A stretch of DNA of 46,924 nt from an uncultured Armatimonadota bacterium (GCA_903833215.1 CAILEM010000135.1:1-46924), one strand, 5' to 3'. Positions 16,365-25,132 are shown, counted from the stretch's first letter. Translations and numbers: made by a program. The notes: generated by a model not told the origin, from the letters alone.

Positions 16365-16961
16365 CTACCTTTGCAATAGGCGCAGCGCAAGTCGAATCTG
16401 GTCTTGCAGGTCACCTGATTGTTCTCGGGCCTCATTGGCGGCACTCTCGGCTTCGCTTCTGCGATACCCAAGCGTGAGCAACGCATCGACCAATTCATCC
16501 GCCGGTGGTGCGACCTTGCGAACTGGCGTGGCCGACTCGATCTTTCGAATGAATGCTTCCTCTTGAATCTTGTCCTTCAACTCTAGGATGATCCGCTCGG
16601 CAAGGCGTGCTCCAACTCCCGTTGCTCTAGTGAGAGTTTTGGCGTCTTGAGCAAGGATTGCGGAGGCAACCGAATCCTCCCCAACTTGCCCGATAAGAGA
16701 CAAGCCAACCTTTGGACCGCACCCTTTCACACTTAAGAGCAAATCGAAAAGTCGCCTTTGGAAGGGCAGCAGGAACCCATATAGAGAAACGCCATCTTCG
16801 CGGAATATCTGCCGGATCAAGAGGTCGGCGCGTTCGCCAATCATGGGCAGTCGGATAATCACGGCATCCGGAACCAGGACTTCATAACCGACGCCACCAG
16901 CATCGATGACGACCATCGACCCCTCGACTTCAAGAAGCTCCCCCCGCAGGCGACCAATCAT
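16365..16961 (-). CDS. ruvA: Holliday junction DNA-binding protein RuvA
   Basis: 198 residues: OB fold (MIGRLRGELLEVEGSMVVIDAGG), tandem helix-hairpin-helix motifs (~70-130; KGCGPKVGLSLIG, ATGVGARLAERIILELK), and the flexible C-terminal domain III that binds RuvB (LVDALLTLGYRRSEA). First gene of the ruvAB operon. No LexA-like box was recognised upstream. Confidence 0.97.
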   Translation of the reverse strand: MIGRLRGELLEVEGSMVVIDAGGVGYEVLVPDAVIIRLPMIGERADLLIRQIFREDGVSLYGFLLPFQRRLFDLLLSVKGCGPKVGLSLIGQVGEDSVASAILAQDAKTLTRATGVGARLAERIILELKDKIQEEAFIRKIESATPVRKVAPPADELVDALLTLGYRRSEAESAANEAREQSGDLQDQIRLALRLLQR

Positions 16962-16967
16962 GCGTAA

Positions 16968-16973
16968 ATGTTA
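16968..16973 (-). promoter_or_regulatory. TAACAT box 6 nt before ruvA ATG
   Basis: Minus-strand TAACAT-TTACGC-ATG. TTGGCG 19 nt further upstream is a weak -35 candidate. Predicts a leaderless ruvAB transcript. Confidence 0.4.
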
Positions 16974-17040
16974 GCATGTGTCTACGTAAATTCGCCAAGT
17001 ACTCGCTTCGTGGGTCCCAATCTTGGCGTAGGAACCTTCG

Positions 17041-17072
17041 TATAATGAGGCTGCTTGACAACGTCTCAAGCA
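17041..17072 (+). promoter_or_regulatory. TATAAT box and 5' leader hairpin upstream of 17083
   Basis: TATAAT at 17041-17046 predicts a leader of about 30 nt. The leader begins with a perfect inverted repeat TGCTTGA (17052-17058) / TCAAGCA (17066-17072) around CAACGTC. This gene therefore differs from its leaderless neighbours; the hairpin could be an operator or an RNA element. Confidence 0.4.
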
Positions 17073-17082
17073 ATGAAATCGG

Positions 17083-19689
17083 ATGGACTTCCTTCGCACG
17101 CTACTGATTGGGGTCTGTATCGCATTTTGTGCGCCTTCGGCGCACGCTCTTCAGGGTTCTTTGTCAGGGTCTCCTTGGCCAGCACCAAGGCATGATTCTG
17201 CGAACACCGGGCAAGCCAGCACGGGCGGATCGAATGGCATTCTGCGATGGAGATTCTCAACTGGGGGACCCATCCTGTCTTCACCCGTTTTGGATTCCAT
17301 TGGGGACGTTATCGTCGAGGCGAATGATGGCTACCTGTATGAAATCGCGCCAGGAGGGACGCAGAAGTGGAAGTTCCTCCTGGGAAGCCTGCCCGCGACA
17401 GCCAGTTTCTCGCCGGTGATCGCGCCTTCGACGGGAGTGATCTATGCATTAGGAGTCGGTTATCAGTCGGGAATTGGCTCAGCCCAAAGCGTGCTGTATG
17501 CCGTCAATTCCGATGGATCGCAGCGATGGAAGTTGTTCACCGAGCAATCGACGGCGAGCCCTGTCATCGATGCGAATGGCACTATTTACGTATCCGGGCA
17601 CGAAAACAATCATCAGGTCTACACGTTGTTGGCCGTCAATCCGAGCGGAACGCCGAAATGGCAATTTGTGACAGGCTCGACGGTAGCGGATGCTTTGAAC
17701 TCGACTCCCGCCATCGCTGCAGACGGCACGATCTACTTCACCACTCAAAAGAACCTCGTCGCAGTGAATCCTGATGGCACCCTCAAGTGGTATTTGCCCA
17801 TCGCAACAAATGGATCTTCTCCAGCGGTGGGAACGGATGGCACCATTTACCTTGGTTCCACCGAGTCCAAAATTTATGCGTTGAATCCAGACGGGACGAT
17901 TCAGTGGAGCTATTTCATCGGTAGCCCGATTTGGTGTTCTCCCGCGATCGGTTCCAATGGAATTATCACGGTCGGAGCGCTTGATGGCTATTTGTATGGA
18001 TTCATGAGGGGCGGGTCGCTCCTTTGGAGTTTCAATACCGGCAACGCAATCGTTTCCTCACCCGTGAAGGGTGCCGATGGTACGAGCTATGTTTTCTCTG
18101 GTGTGGCTGGCGGTTCTGCCAATGCCTTTGCAGTGGGGATACCAGGGATCAAGGTTTGGAAGACCGTCGTGGGAGAGGGTGTTGTTATTTCGGCCCCAGC
18201 CATTGGACAAGATGGAGCTCTCTATGTAGGTTTAAGGGATGGCAGCCTTGTCTGCGTCGGCACAGAGGTTAACACTGTCCCGATAAGTAATTTTGTCGTG
18301 ACACCTGTCTCTACCCTTGGAGGAGGCGGTGTCGTTGGCACGGTCACACTGTCCAAGAACGCACCTGCGGGCGGGGATGTGGTCAACCTCATCGCCTCCA
18401 ACTCGTCAGCAAAGCCACCGCCTTTTGTCGTCGTGCCCGCGGGTTCAAACTCCATCTCGTTCACGATAGGGACCAGCGCAGTCTCAAAAGCAACTGACGT
18501 TACCGTGACGGCTGGGTCGGGTGGGCTCATCTCACCAACGCTACTCACCATCGTGCCCGCAGATCTGAGTAATGTTTCCATTACACCAGCGACAGTGACG
18601 GCAATGTCGCCATCGACGTTGACGGTGCGGTTCAATGGACCAATTGGCCCCAAAGGGGCAACAATCGCGCTCACCTCAGGCAATGCTGCCGTTCAGGTAC
18701 CCGCTACTGCAGCCGCATATCCGGGTGATTTGAGCATCGACGTTCCTATCACCACCTCAGGGGTTACCTACCAGACAACGGTGGTCATAACTGCCTCCAT
18801 GTCGGGCATCTCAAAGTCGGTGACTTTGACCGTGAATCCCCCGAGCCTGCTTTCGATAAATTTGGGATATTCAGAGGTCGTGGGTGGTACGTCGATCACG
18901 GGCTCAGTTTTACTCAACGGACCGGCCGGTCCTGGTGGACTCTCCGTGAGCTTGCTGAGTAACTCATCCGCGGTAAAGCTTCCCGCTTCCGTCGTCGTGC
19001 CTGCCGGAAGTAGTAAAGGGACGTTCCCTGTGAACACGACGCCAGTGTCGGCGAAAGTGCAGGCTGTCCTATCAGCATTCGCCAGCGGAGTCTCCAAATC
19101 CACGAGCTTAACCCTTGATCCCGTCTCACCTGCATCGCTTTCCGTGGTTCCTGCAACCGTGGAAGGAGCCGCCCAAGTTATAGGAACCCTGAGCCTCAAC
19201 GGCCCTGCACCCGTTGGAGGGCTGACCGTTAAGCTGTCAAGCAACCTGAAAGCCGTCGCACTTCCGGCCAGCGTCAAGGTCGCCCAAAATCAGACTTCAG
19301 TCAGCTTTGCCGTGAAGCCATCGGCCGTTGCATCAACCGTGGTGGCCACGCTCACAGCGACGCTTAAGTCGTCAACGGTTGCTGGACTGATCATGGTGAA
19401 TCCACCGTCTCTTCTCGGTGTAAAGCTAAGTTCGACGAGCTTGAAGGGTGGGAATGCTGCCCAAGGAACCGTGACTCTTTCTAGTGCGGCACCCGTGGGT
19501 GGGTTGGTACTGAAACTCGGAAGCGACTCAGGCGCAGCCAAGGTGCCTCAGACGATCACCGTGGCGGCGGGGAAGACCAGCGCTGTCTTTTCTCTTAGGT
19601 CTTCAAAGGTGGTTGCCGCCACTACTGTGACCGTTAGCGCCACTCTGGGAACGCAAACACGAACAGCTAGCCTGACGATCAATCCCTGA
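17083..19689 (+). CDS. secreted PQQ-type beta-propeller plus five Ig-like repeats
   Basis: 868 residues. A signal peptide (MDFLRTLLIGVCIAFCAPSAHA) is followed by residues ~30-395 with repeated propeller-blade motifs of the PQQ/BamB type (GTIYLGSTESKIYALNPDGT, GYLYGF, GALYVGLRDGSLVCV). Residues ~400-868 contain five ~95-residue beta-sandwich repeats with the pattern V-x-GT-x-L-S-x-x-APxGG, A-x-x-P-x-x-V-x-VPAG and ending in L-x-x-(N/D)P. No catalytic residues are evident. Probably a surface or extracellular protein that binds or displays. Monocistronic; divergent from ruvAB and ending in a hairpin shared with the convergent gene. Confidence 0.85.
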   Translation: MDFLRTLLIGVCIAFCAPSAHALQGSLSGSPWPAPRHDSANTGQASTGGSNGILRWRFSTGGPILSSPVLDSIGDVIVEANDGYLYEIAPGGTQKWKFLLGSLPATASFSPVIAPSTGVIYALGVGYQSGIGSAQSVLYAVNSDGSQRWKLFTEQSTASPVIDANGTIYVSGHENNHQVYTLLAVNPSGTPKWQFVTGSTVADALNSTPAIAADGTIYFTTQKNLVAVNPDGTLKWYLPIATNGSSPAVGTDGTIYLGSTESKIYALNPDGTIQWSYFIGSPIWCSPAIGSNGIITVGALDGYLYGFMRGGSLLWSFNTGNAIVSSPVKGADGTSYVFSGVAGGSANAFAVGIPGIKVWKTVVGEGVVISAPAIGQDGALYVGLRDGSLVCVGTEVNTVPISNFVVTPVSTLGGGGVVGTVTLSKNAPAGGDVVNLIASNSSAKPPPFVVVPAGSNSISFTIGTSAVSKATDVTVTAGSGGLISPTLLTIVPADLSNVSITPATVTAMSPSTLTVRFNGPIGPKGATIALTSGNAAVQVPATAAAYPGDLSIDVPITTSGVTYQTTVVITASMSGISKSVTLTVNPPSLLSINLGYSEVVGGTSITGSVLLNGPAGPGGLSVSLLSNSSAVKLPASVVVPAGSSKGTFPVNTTPVSAKVQAVLSAFASGVSKSTSLTLDPVSPASLSVVPATVEGAAQVIGTLSLNGPAPVGGLTVKLSSNLKAVALPASVKVAQNQTSVSFAVKPSAVASTVVATLTATLKSSTVAGLIMVNPPSLLGVKLSSTSLKGGNAAQGTVTLSSAAPVGGLVLKLGSDSGAAKVPQTITVAAGKTSAVFSLRSSKVVAATTVTVSATLGTQTRTASLTINP

Positions 19690-19694
19690 TCGAT

Positions 19695-19710
19695 GACGCC
19701 TAATGGCGTC
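19695..19710. terminator. bidirectional stem-loop between convergent genes
   Basis: GACGCC-TAAT-GGCGTC. It lies 5 nt past the stop of the propeller gene and covers the stop of the NTF2-like gene (19700-19702 on the minus strand). No T tract on either side. Confidence 0.5.
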
Positions 19711-20218
19711 GGACGGAACCCGGTAACGGGGAGGCAATCGGTTTTCCATCTTTCTTTACAGCGCTATGGATGACATTGGCATGCCTCAGCTGCCAGCCCT
19801 GCTTGCTATGAACCCAAGTGTCCATGCATCTGGCCGTGATCACATAGGAGTGGGGGCCCTTCTTGTCAGTGATTTTTCCTTCCGTGCGGTTCTCCGTCAT
19901 TGCCGCTGCTTTCTCGCCGTTAATTACGACGGAAAGGACTTTTCTCTGTGTCGTGCGGAATCTTCCATCCCAATTCTTGAGAGCATCTAGCGTTGTCTGC
20001 TTATTCATCGGCCGATTTGCGTTGCCAGCCGAATAGTCCGGGGAGAAGTATTGGGAGGCAGTAGCGACATCTTGATTGAGGTATGCCTTGGTCAGGCCAT
20101 CGTAGCGTGCCTGAAACAGAGCGATCGCAGCTTTGTTATCCTTCTGAGGCGCGGCTAGTGCCGAGCACAAAATCAAACCTGCTGAAACAATCGATGTAAG
20201 TTGTCGCAATCGCGCCAT
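19700..20218 (-). CDS. secreted NTF2-like (DUF4440/SnoaL-type) protein
   Basis: 172 residues. An N-terminal signal sequence (RQLTSIVSAGLILCSALAAP) is followed by one NTF2-like cone-fold domain: an initial helix ALFQARYDGLTKAYLNQDVATASQYFSPDY, then strands VLSVVINGEKAAAMTENRTEG, VITARCMDTWVHSKQGWQL. These domains are ligand-binding or small enzymes; no active-site assignment is possible. Divergent from the GH172 gene with only 23 bp between them. Confidence 0.75.
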   Translation of the reverse strand: MARLRQLTSIVSAGLILCSALAAPQKDNKAAIALFQARYDGLTKAYLNQDVATASQYFSPDYSAGNANRPMNKQTTLDALKNWDGRFRTTQRKVLSVVINGEKAAAMTENRTEGKITDKKGPHSYVITARCMDTWVHSKQGWQLRHANVIHSAVKKDGKPIASPLPGSVRRH

Positions 20219-20224
20219 GCCGTT

Positions 20225-20234
20225 AAGATACTCT
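20225..20234. promoter_or_regulatory. overlapping divergent -10 boxes
   Basis: Minus-strand TATCTT (20225-20230) is 6 nt from ATG 20218. Plus-strand TACTCT (20229-20234) is 7 nt from ATG 20242. They share two base pairs, so the two genes may not be transcribed at the same time. Confidence 0.45.
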
Positions 20235-20241
20235 CTGCGAA

Positions 20242-21717
20242 ATGTTCACTGTCGCACTGTTTCTCTTGGCAACTGCTTCGCCTCAGGCGATCAAGGACTC
20301 GGTGATACTTCCTGATCAGTACAAAGCCTATCGCCAGGGATCTCATAATTCCGATCCGAAGAGTAACAACGACAGCAAACGACTAAATCCGGGGAAGTCC
20401 TTGACCCTCCTCGAGGCAGACGGACCAGGAATGGTGACGCATTTCTGGATCACGATCGCAGATAGTGAATATGGCTGGCCGCGACTGCTGAGACTGCAGG
20501 TGTATTACGACGGAGCAAAATCGCCCAGCGTCGATGTGCCATTGGGCGATTTCTTTGCCACTGGGCATGGCCGGGAGAAGGACGTGAATTCCCTCATGGT
20601 CCGAAACACCAGCCAAGGACGGGCGAAGAATTCGTATTGGCAGATGCCGTACCTCAAACACATCAAGGTCACTCTCAACAACGAAGGCGAGCGACCTGCT
20701 GCCATGACCTATTGGCAGGTGGATTACCGCAAATATAAGTCGCTGCCGAAGGACGTGTTGTATTTCCACGCCCTGTACCGACAAGAGCTGCCTGCGATTT
20801 CGGGGCGTAACTACCAACTCCTATCGACGAAAGGTAGAGGGAAGTATGTGGGAACCGTTCTCAATGTAATCACCAACGAGGATCAGTGGTTTGGGGAAGG
20901 CGACGAGTACTTCTATGTAGATGGTGAGAAGGAAGCTTCGCTTTCTGGCACAGGTACCGAGGATTTCTTTAGCGACGCTTGGGGACTCCAGGAGCAGCAG
21001 AGCATGTACACCGGCACCACCGCCGCTGGTGGCTTCACGATGGGAGATCGCGTCTCTGCCTACAAGTGGCAAATCCCAGATCCGATTCCATTCGAGAAGA
21101 GTTTGGTTGCCGAGATTGAGCATGCCGGATGGACCAACAAGCCGGACGGCTCCGTTCACGGGTCGTTCGATGAGCGCCCCGACGACTTCAGTTCGGTCGC
21201 TTTTTGGTATCAAACGCCATTTCGGACGGATCTTCCCGCGTTGCCCGTCGGACGCGCGCGCCTTCCATTTGGAAATGCAACCGTGATTGACACCGAGACG
21301 CTTTTGCCTCGTGTGAAAACGGATCAAGGTTCGGCTGAGGTTCAAAAAGGAGTGTTCTGGGAGCAGAACATCATCTTCTTTCAAGCCAAAGCTCAGGGTG
21401 CCAGCATAACTATTCCGTTCGATGTTTTAGAGGCGGCACGGTACGAAGTCATGCCCACACTGATTTCAAGTTATGACTATGGGACATACACGGCGGAACT
21501 TGACGGAAAGCCGGTCGGTGGATCGATGAACCTCTATGCGACTGACGTATTGATGCCTCAGGGATATCCACTAGGTCGGTTTGACCTGTCGAAAGGCGAA
21601 CATACACTCAAGTTCACCTGCAAAGGCAAGTCCGGTCAATCTGCGGGCAACTACTTTGGAATTCACCAGTTGGTGCTCTCCAAGACATCAACCGCGTTTC
21701 CACCCATTCGAAATTGA
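20242..21717 (+). CDS. secreted DUF2961 / GH172 family glycoside hydrolase
   Basis: 491 residues. A short signal sequence (MFTVALFLLATASPQA) precedes a DUF2961 double jelly-roll with conserved GPGMVTHFWITIA, PLGDFFATGHG, YWQMPY and SGTGTEDFFSDAWG. GH172 enzymes act on furanosides such as difructose dianhydride I or arabinofuranans, using Glu residues; E of GTGTEDFF is the recognised conserved one. Substrate here is not predictable. A C-terminal strand block ends YFGIHQLVLSK. Monocistronic, with a stem-loop after the end. Confidence 0.88.
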   Translation: MFTVALFLLATASPQAIKDSVILPDQYKAYRQGSHNSDPKSNNDSKRLNPGKSLTLLEADGPGMVTHFWITIADSEYGWPRLLRLQVYYDGAKSPSVDVPLGDFFATGHGREKDVNSLMVRNTSQGRAKNSYWQMPYLKHIKVTLNNEGERPAAMTYWQVDYRKYKSLPKDVLYFHALYRQELPAISGRNYQLLSTKGRGKYVGTVLNVITNEDQWFGEGDEYFYVDGEKEASLSGTGTEDFFSDAWGLQEQQSMYTGTTAAGGFTMGDRVSAYKWQIPDPIPFEKSLVAEIEHAGWTNKPDGSVHGSFDERPDDFSSVAFWYQTPFRTDLPALPVGRARLPFGNATVIDTETLLPRVKTDQGSAEVQKGVFWEQNIIFFQAKAQGASITIPFDVLEAARYEVMPTLISSYDYGTYTAELDGKPVGGSMNLYATDVLMPQGYPLGRFDLSKGEHTLKFTCKGKSGQSAGNYFGIHQLVLSKTSTAFPPIRN

Positions 21718-21744
21718 TGAGTGGTTGGAACAGTGCATGCGATA

Positions 21745-21761
21745 AGCCCAGCCATTGGGCT
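21745..21761 (+). terminator. stem-loop after the GH172 gene
   Basis: AGCCCA-GCCAT-TGGGCT, with further partial pairing of GCGATA and TCATTGC outside it. It starts 27 nt after the stop codon. No clear T tract. Confidence 0.45.
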
Positions 21762-21789
21762 CATTGCGTCAAGTGATCGCCGTTCGCGC

Positions 21790-21795
21790 TAAACT
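21790..21795 (+). promoter_or_regulatory. TAAACT box 5 nt before the Rrf2 gene
   Basis: TAAACT-ACGTC-ATG; predicts a leaderless regulator mRNA. Confidence 0.4.
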
Positions 21796-21800
21796 ACGTC

Positions 21801-22259
21801 ATGCTTTCTAGTCGCGCTCGGTATGCCACACGGGCGATTTTGGATCTGAGCCTACTTGCCGACCAGGGGCCGATTCAGATTGCCGATATCGCAGAGCGAC
21901 AGAACATCCCAGTTAAGTTTCTCCAGCAGATCCTTGTGGCGCTGAAGATGACAGGGTTTGTCCAGAGCCGGAAAGGACCTGGAGGCGGTTACTTGCTCGC
22001 GATGCCGCCGAGGGATATCACCTTGGGTGCCGTTGTACGAGCAATGGATGGACCGATCGCACCGATAAGTTGCGTCAGCGTCACCAAGTTCAGCGAGTGT
22101 GGATGTCCGAATCCGGAAGTCTGTTCTCTGCGGAATGCGTTCAAGGATGTTCGAAACGCCATTGCAAACGTCCTCGATAGCACGACCTTTGCCGACCTTT
22201 CCGCCAAGCAGCTTGCCAACATCGACGAGATGAGCCGCTCGTTTGATTTTGTTATTTAG
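21801..22259 (+). CDS. Rrf2-family transcriptional regulator
   Basis: 152 residues. A winged-helix domain with the Rrf2 opening (MLSSRARYATRAILDLSLLA), IADIAERQNIPVKFLQQIL recognition helix and SRKGPGGGYLLA wing, then a dimerisation helix. It has a four-cysteine cluster, C-VSVTKFSE-C-G-C-PNPEV-C, close to the IscR/NsrR Fe-S loop, although Cys spacing alone does not prove a cluster. The next gene is an SsuABC-like importer on the same strand, so control of it by sulfur, cysteine or Fe-S state is likely by context (as CymR does). Confidence 0.9.
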   Translation: MLSSRARYATRAILDLSLLADQGPIQIADIAERQNIPVKFLQQILVALKMTGFVQSRKGPGGGYLLAMPPRDITLGAVVRAMDGPIAPISCVSVTKFSECGCPNPEVCSLRNAFKDVRNAIANVLDSTTFADLSAKQLANIDEMSRSFDFVI

Positions 22260-22298
22260 GCTGGATGCCCACAAGCTCCGAACAATCGACGGTTTGAC

Positions 22299-22330
22299 CT
22301 CTGATTACGCCTGCTTGATGCTGATTACGG
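22299..22330 (+). promoter_or_regulatory. direct repeats CTGATTACG in the ssuA upstream region
   Basis: CTGATTACG occurs at 22301-22309 and again at 22321-22329, 20 bp apart (about two helix turns), in the 159-bp spacer. Downstream lie GACAA-AGTG-TTGTC (22382-22395) and TTGTCA (22391-22396). These are candidate regulator or promoter sites for the importer; the Rrf2 protein is the obvious candidate. Confidence 0.35.
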
Positions 22331-22418
22331 GCTAACCTCTACGAGAGCCCTCGGGTAGCTTGGATGAAATCCATGCTGCTCGACAAAGTGTTGTCAAGGT
22401 TTTCTCTTAGGGCTATTC

Positions 22419-23495
22419 ATGTCATTTTGGCTATTTAGAAAAACGCGAGTGAGTCGGGATTTGGTCGTTGCCTTTGTGGCGACAATGGCACTCGTCATCT
22501 TGAGCATTGCCTTTGGTGGCTCACCCGAATCACGCCATTCAGGGGATGCGCGATCGGCACTCCGGTTGGCTTACTTCCCCAATTTGACCCACGCCCCCGC
22601 ACTCGTCGCGGTCGCTCGAGGAACGTTTCAAACCGAGGCAAACGGCTATTTCATCGAACCCAAGGTTGTGAATGCTGGACCAGAGGCGATGGAAGCACTG
22701 CTTGCGGGCGAAGTCGATATCGCCTACGTTGGGCCGACGCCGGCGGTCAACACCTACATCAAATCAGGTGGTAAAGCTCTGCGAATCTTGGCAGGTGCGT
22801 GCAGTGGCGGGGCATCCCTCGTAGCACGCAGCGAAGTAGATATTCGGTCCGTCCGCGATTTGGATCACAAGCGAGTTGCTGTTCCCCAATTAGGAGGTAC
22901 TCAAGACGTTTCGTTGAGGCATTTCTTGGACCTAAATGGCTTGCGGTCTTTGGCAGAAGGCGGAACGGTTGAGATTATTCCGATCAAAAACCCAGATATC
23001 TTGGCGTTGTTTCTGCAGAAGCAACTCGACGCCGCTTGGGTCCCTGAGCCTTGGGCATCGAGGCTGAAAGTCGATGCACATGCAAAAAACGTTGTTGATG
23101 AGCGTGATCTTTGGCCGAATAGATCTTTCACAAGCACGGTGATCGTTGCTCGGTCCGCGTTTTTGAAGGAGCATCCGGAAGCGGTGGAGGCGGTACTTCG
23201 AGCCCATCTGGTCACGGTGAAGTGGCTCAACAGCAACCCCACGGATGGGCAACGGGTCGTCAACGCCGAGTTGAAGCGATTGACGGGTAAAAAGCTATCT
23301 AGCTCCGTGTTGAAAGATGCCTGGAACCATGTGACCTTCACCGATGACCCAAATAGGGCCAACGTGGTGGCGTTCTCCGAAGCTGCAAAGAAGGCTGGTT
23401 ACTTGAAAGGGTCGATTGACATCACTGCTGCCTTTGACCCAAGCCGACTGGCACTTGCTCGACGTCAAGAGGGACTCGGAGTCAGCACTTGGTAA
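22419..23495 (+). CDS. ssuA: SsuA-like ABC transporter substrate-binding protein
   Basis: 358 residues. A long N-terminal membrane or signal segment (~15-35) is followed by a periplasmic binding fold of the NMT1/SsuA type: LRLAYFPNLTHAPALVA, LLAGEVDIAYVGPTPAVN, GSPESR region without lipobox. Family members bind sulfonates, taurine, nitrate or thiamine precursors; the ligand is not predictable here. First gene of an ABC operon: its stop overlaps the next start. No monooxygenase (SsuD) is nearby, so sulfonate use is only one option. Confidence 0.85.
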   Translation: MSFWLFRKTRVSRDLVVAFVATMALVILSIAFGGSPESRHSGDARSALRLAYFPNLTHAPALVAVARGTFQTEANGYFIEPKVVNAGPEAMEALLAGEVDIAYVGPTPAVNTYIKSGGKALRILAGACSGGASLVARSEVDIRSVRDLDHKRVAVPQLGGTQDVSLRHFLDLNGLRSLAEGGTVEIIPIKNPDILALFLQKQLDAAWVPEPWASRLKVDAHAKNVVDERDLWPNRSFTSTVIVARSAFLKEHPEAVEAVLRAHLVTVKWLNSNPTDGQRVVNAELKRLTGKKLSSSVLKDAWNHVTFTDDPNRANVVAFSEAAKKAGYLKGSIDITAAFDPSRLALARRQEGLGVSTW

Positions 23496-24292
23496 AGCTG
23501 TCCATACGCAATGTCGAGAAGCGATTCGTCACCGAGGACCAAAAGGTGCACGCGCTCTCCAGCATTTCGGTGGAGGTTCAATCGGGCGAGTTTCTGATTT
23601 TGGTCGGTCCTTCCGGATGCGGCAAATCGACTTTGCTCAACATCATTGCTGGCCTTGTTAAGCCAGACGCTGGCGAGGTGTTGATGAACGGTGTACCTGT
23701 GACGGAACCGGGACCCGATCGGGCATTGGTTTTTCAGGACGGTGCCCTGTTCCCGTGGCTGAATGTACGACGAAACGTCGAGTTTGGCCTGAGGCAAAAA
23801 GGAGTATCGAAGCGTGAAGCCTCCGAAAAGGCAATGCACGTGCTTGATCAAGTGGGCCTCTCAAAGTTTTCCGAGAACGATCTGCATACTCTCTCCGGTG
23901 GAATGAGGCAACGCGTTGCGATTGCCCGTGCACTCGCCTTGGAACCCGAAGTTCTCCTCATGGACGAACCGTTCTCGGCGCTTGATGCATTGACGCGTGA
24001 AGACCTTTACGTCGAGATTCAAGAGCTGTGGCAAGGCAGAGGCGCGACGATTGTATTCGTCACGCATAACGTCCGGGAAGCAGTGACACTTGGTGACCGT
24101 GTGTTGCTTCTCGCGTCTGACCCAGGTCGTCTGCAGGGTGAATTCCCTGTGAATATCCTTCGTCCGCGGCATATCGAAGATGTCGATGTCGCTCGGACCG
24201 CGCAACAGATTTCGTATGAGATGAAGAAGGGGCGCATCCCATTTGTGGGGGACGCCTCTACGCCGGATCTAGAGCCTGGGGAGGTTGTGTAG
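23489..24292 (+). CDS. ssuB: SsuB-like ABC transporter ATP-binding protein
   Basis: 267 residues from TTG overlapping the ssuA stop by 7 nt. Walker A GPSGCGKST, Q-loop VFQDGALFPW, signature LSGGMRQR, Walker B LLMDEPFSALD, H-loop FVTHNVREA. The extended N-terminus matches the SsuB/TauB subfamily. It powers the importer. Confidence 0.95.
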   Translation: MVKLSIRNVEKRFVTEDQKVHALSSISVEVQSGEFLILVGPSGCGKSTLLNIIAGLVKPDAGEVLMNGVPVTEPGPDRALVFQDGALFPWLNVRRNVEFGLRQKGVSKREASEKAMHVLDQVGLSKFSENDLHTLSGGMRQRVAIARALALEPEVLLMDEPFSALDALTREDLYVEIQELWQGRGATIVFVTHNVREAVTLGDRVLLLASDPGRLQGEFPVNILRPRHIEDVDVARTAQQISYEMKKGRIPFVGDASTPDLEPGEVV

Positions 24293-24293
24293 C

Positions 24294-25043
24294 ATGTTCA
24301 AGCGGCTCATCTTCTTCGTGGCGTTGATCGGAGTTTGGGCTCTGATTGCCGAGAGGCACGTTTGGGACCCGACCCTGTTCCCGTCACCGTGGAAGGTCGC
24401 AGAGACACTGTGGCAGAATTTCCGCGATGGCAGCTTGGTTCACGCGACCGCGATTAGCCTTCGGCGCGTCCTTGTGGGTTACTCGATTTCCCTTGCGATC
24501 GGTGTTCCTCTCGGTGTGTTGTTGGCGACTCGCAAGTGGCTAGAAGACACAGTGGGTTCGCTGGTTTCGGCATTCCAGTCGTTGCCCAGCATCTGCTGGC
24601 TGCCCCTTGCGCTGCTGTGGTTTGGGATGAATGACAAGGCGATCCTCTTTGTGGTCGTCGCTGGGTCCTTGGTGTCGATCACGGTGGCTGTACAAGACGG
24701 CATCAAGAACCTTCCGCCGACGTACGTACGTGCGGCCCAGACGATGGGAACTCCCCAGTTCAGGATCTACACTGAGGTGCTTTTGCCCGCTTCCTTGCCA
24801 GCCATTCTGACAGGCGCAAAACTCGGTTGGGCCTATGCCTGGCGCTCGCTCATGTCGGGGGAACTGCTCTTTGTTAGCCTCGGCCTTGGTCAGATGCTCA
24901 TGCAGGGTCGCGATTTGGCCGATATGAGCCAGGTCATCTCTGTGATGATCGTGATCATGTCGCTTGGACTCCTCACAGACAAGGTCATCTTTGGATCCCT
25001 CGAGCGACACGTCCGTCGCCGCTGGGGCCTCTCAATTTCCTAA
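24294..25043 (+). CDS. ssuC: SsuC-like ABC transporter permease
   Basis: 249 residues from ATG 24294, which has GGGGAGG about 10 nt upstream, one of the few convincing Shine-Dalgarno sites here; the in-frame TTG at 24285 lies inside ssuB. Six membrane helices with the permease EAA-type loop (TYVRAAQTMGTPQFRIYTEVLLPASLPAI). A stem-loop covers the stop codon. Confidence 0.93.
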   Translation: MFKRLIFFVALIGVWALIAERHVWDPTLFPSPWKVAETLWQNFRDGSLVHATAISLRRVLVGYSISLAIGVPLGVLLATRKWLEDTVGSLVSAFQSLPSICWLPLALLWFGMNDKAILFVVVAGSLVSITVAVQDGIKNLPPTYVRAAQTMGTPQFRIYTEVLLPASLPAILTGAKLGWAYAWRSLMSGELLFVSLGLGQMLMQGRDLADMSQVISVMIVIMSLGLLTDKVIFGSLERHVRRRWGLSIS

Positions 25044-25053
25044 CTTCGTTAGG
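25039..25053 (+). terminator. perfect 6-bp stem-loop containing the ssuC stop codon
   Basis: CCTAAC-TTC-GTTAGG. The TAA stop (25041-25043) is in the left arm; a 3-nt loop. No T tract. Confidence 0.5.
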
Positions 25054-25102
25054 ACTGCGTCACGAATTACGACGGATGAATTTGAAAGGTCTACTTAATC
25101 TA

Positions 25103-25130
25103 TAGACTACACCTAACATTGCGATACAAT
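25103..25130 (+). promoter_or_regulatory. promoter candidate upstream of 25133
   Basis: TAGACT and TACAAT (25125-25130) are separated by 16 bp. TACAAT lies only 2 nt before GTG 25133, so the true start is probably a later GTG (25151 or 25169). Confidence 0.35.
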
Positions 25131-25132
25131 TC

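Noticed and set aside
16962-17082. LexA/SOS box upstream of ruvA
   Set aside because: No recognisable SOS palindrome in the 121-bp spacer; the box in this group may differ.
22260-22418. SAM-type riboswitch upstream of the importer
   Set aside because: GGATGAAATCC resembles part of an S-box, but the other conserved blocks are absent.
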